Source: Candidatus Hydrogenedentota bacterium
GTDB taxonomy: Bacteria > Hydrogenedentota > Hydrogenedentia > Hydrogenedentales > SLHB01
Reading direction: 5' to 3'
Length of the DNA stretch: 49,382 nucleotides
Assembly: GCA_016209895.1 (NCBI GenBank)
Contig: JACQVH010000225.1
Span: forward strand, 1-49,382
A model generated the notes under the pieces. It did not search any database and had not been told where the DNA came from. It saw only the letters and a program-made list of their open reading frames with translations. The position numbers and the translations under genes were made by a program. This document shows, in pieces, positions 47,971-49,382 of this stretch; positions within the stretch are counted from its first letter, which is position 1; each line of letters starts with the position of its first letter.

Positions 47971-48698
47971 TGCGACCGGACGGTCGGGGGAACGATAAGC
48001 TACGGTCCGTCTCGATCGAGCGGAACTACATCCGGCACGCCGAAGGTTCGGCGCTGATCGCGTTCGGGGCCACGAAAGTCCTGTGTACGGCGACCGTGGA
48101 TGAGCGTATACCGCCGTTCCTCAAAGACAGGCGCCAGGGCTGGGTGACCGCCGAGTATGCCATGCTGCCGCGGTCGTCGCAGGAACGCGTTCCCCGCGAC
48201 GCGGTAAAGAAGGGCCGTTCTCTCGAGATTAGCCGCTTTATCGGTCGTTCGTTGCGTGCCGTTGTAGACCGCACGGCGCTAGGGGAGCGTCAGATTCTCG
48301 TTGATTGCGACGTCATTCAGGCCGATGGTGGAACCCGCACGGCATCGGTCACGGGGGCGTATATTGCACTGCACGACGCCCTCCAGCATTTGCGAACCCA
48401 GGGGAAGATCGAGACGTTGCCACTGCTGGGCCAATGCGCGGCGGTCAGTCTGGGCATTATCGAAGGCGAGCCAAGGCTAGACCTCTGCTACGAGGAAGAC
48501 GCCGTTGCGGAAGTGGATATGAATCTGGTGATGCGGAGCGATCGGACCATCATCGAAGTGCAGGGGTCGGCGGAAGGCAAGCCGTTCGACCGGTCTATGT
48601 TAGATGAGCTGATAGACCTCGGCGAAAAGGGGATGCGCAAACTGTTCGCTTTACAAGCCGAAGTCTTGAATCGCGCCAATTGTGATGCAAAACACTAG
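47970..48698 (+). CDS. rph: Ribonuclease PH
   Basis: MRPDGRGNDKLRSVSIERNYIRHAEGSALIAFGATKVLCTATV; IDCDVIQADGGTRTASVTGAYIAL-type region. Confidence 0.96.
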   Translation: MRPDGRGNDKLRSVSIERNYIRHAEGSALIAFGATKVLCTATVDERIPPFLKDRRQGWVTAEYAMLPRSSQERVPRDAVKKGRSLEISRFIGRSLRAVVDRTALGERQILVDCDVIQADGGTRTASVTGAYIALHDALQHLRTQGKIETLPLLGQCAAVSLGIIEGEPRLDLCYEEDAVAEVDMNLVMRSDRTIIEVQGSAEGKPFDRSMLDELIDLGEKGMRKLFALQAEVLNRANCDAKH

Positions 48699-49287
48699 AA
48701 CGTTGCTGATTGCCACCGGAAACCGCGACAAGGCCGCGGAATGGATTGCCCTTCTGTCCGGACTCCCGTGGGAAATTCGAAGTTTGGCGGACTTTCTCAC
48801 GATGGCCGCGCCGGTCGAAGATGGGGCGACTTTCGAAGACAACGCCCTCCTCAAGGCGCGGCACTATTGCCGGAAGTTCGCGATGCCGTGTTTGGCCGAC
48901 GATTCCGGCCTGGTCGTGGACGCACTCGACGGCGCACCCGGCGTGCATTCGGCCCGCTATGCCGGTGAAGCCGGTAACTATTCGGCGAACAACGAAAAGC
49001 TGCTGAACGCGCTCGCCGGGGTGCCGGACGCGGAGCGGAGTGCTCGTTTTGTATGTTGCGCGGCGCTGGCCGAGCCCGATGGTCATAACCACGTGGAAAT
49101 TGGAACGGTGGAAGGTCGCATCGCGCTCGGAAGCGGCGGCCGCCACGGTTTCGGCTACGACCCGATATTCATTCCGGACGGATATCAGGAAACGTTTGGA
49201 GAATTGGACCCCGCAGTCAAACAACGCATCAGCCACCGGGCCGAAGCCTTCCGCAAAATGCGCGAGTATCTCCTCAGCCAAGCATGA
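48685..49287 (+). CDS. rdgB: XTP/dITP diphosphatase (RdgB/HAM1)
   Basis: LLIATGNRDKAAEW; DDSGLVVDALDGAPGVHSARYAG; GFGYDPIFIPDGYQETFGEL. Confidence 0.95.
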   Translation: MQNTRTLLIATGNRDKAAEWIALLSGLPWEIRSLADFLTMAAPVEDGATFEDNALLKARHYCRKFAMPCLADDSGLVVDALDGAPGVHSARYAGEAGNYSANNEKLLNALAGVPDAERSARFVCCAALAEPDGHNHVEIGTVEGRIALGSGGRHGFGYDPIFIPDGYQETFGELDPAVKQRISHRAEAFRKMREYLLSQA

Positions 49288-49382
49288 AGATTGTTGGCAC
49301 GGACACCTTGGGAATCGCAGAAACGGCGCGAGTCCTGCGAAGCGGCGGCGTAGTGGCGTATCCGACGGAGACGGTGTACGGA
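49284..49382 (+). CDS. Sua5/YciO/YrdC threonylcarbamoyl-AMP synthase, truncated by window end
   Basis: MKIVGTDTLGIAETARVLRSGGVVAYPTETVYG; ATGA overlap with rdgB. Confidence 0.85.
   Translation, partial: MKIVGTDTLGIAETARVLRSGGVVAYPTETVYG

Overview
This 49.4 kb bacterial chromosomal window is densely coding and contains mostly housekeeping and carbohydrate-related genes. I saw no rRNA, tRNA or CRISPR array. In order it holds: a TPR protein (probably cut by the left edge); a YfhO-like membrane protein; a lone E2 acyltransferase coupled to mannitol-1-P 5-dehydrogenase; a URO-D-family protein; a transglutaminase/DUF58/MoxR triad; a sugar ABC transporter (two permeases and a binding protein, no ATPase); a radical-SAM gene remnant; uppS with a wHTH regulator and membrane protein; a serine hydrolase; a large GH2 enzyme; a beta-helix protein; pyruvoyl arginine decarboxylase plus agmatinase; an FHA-GAF sigma-54 activator followed by short HTH ORFs; protoporphyrinogen oxidase; a decayed island (tyrosine recombinase remnant, intact RHH/MazF toxin-antitoxin pair, helicase remnant); hemN; a sulfatase; a seven-repeat propeller protein with a dockerin-like tail; a Tat-type Fe/Mn SOD; a Rieske protein; an enoyl-CoA hydratase; a CPBP-like/nth/polX/lon/hsp20 operon; and divergent ctp/rph/rdgB/sua5 (cut by the right edge). 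The observations I consider most worth following up are: two ACTTT-N7-AAAGT palindromes around the wHTH operon and uppS; the short HTH ORF cluster behind the FHA-sigma-54 activator; the integron-integrase-like scar with inverted repeats next to an intact toxin-antitoxin pair; the propeller/dockerin protein; and a 106-codon open stretch in frame after an ABC permease stop. No clearly new multi-gene system is proven. All calls come from reading sequence motifs and no database search was run.
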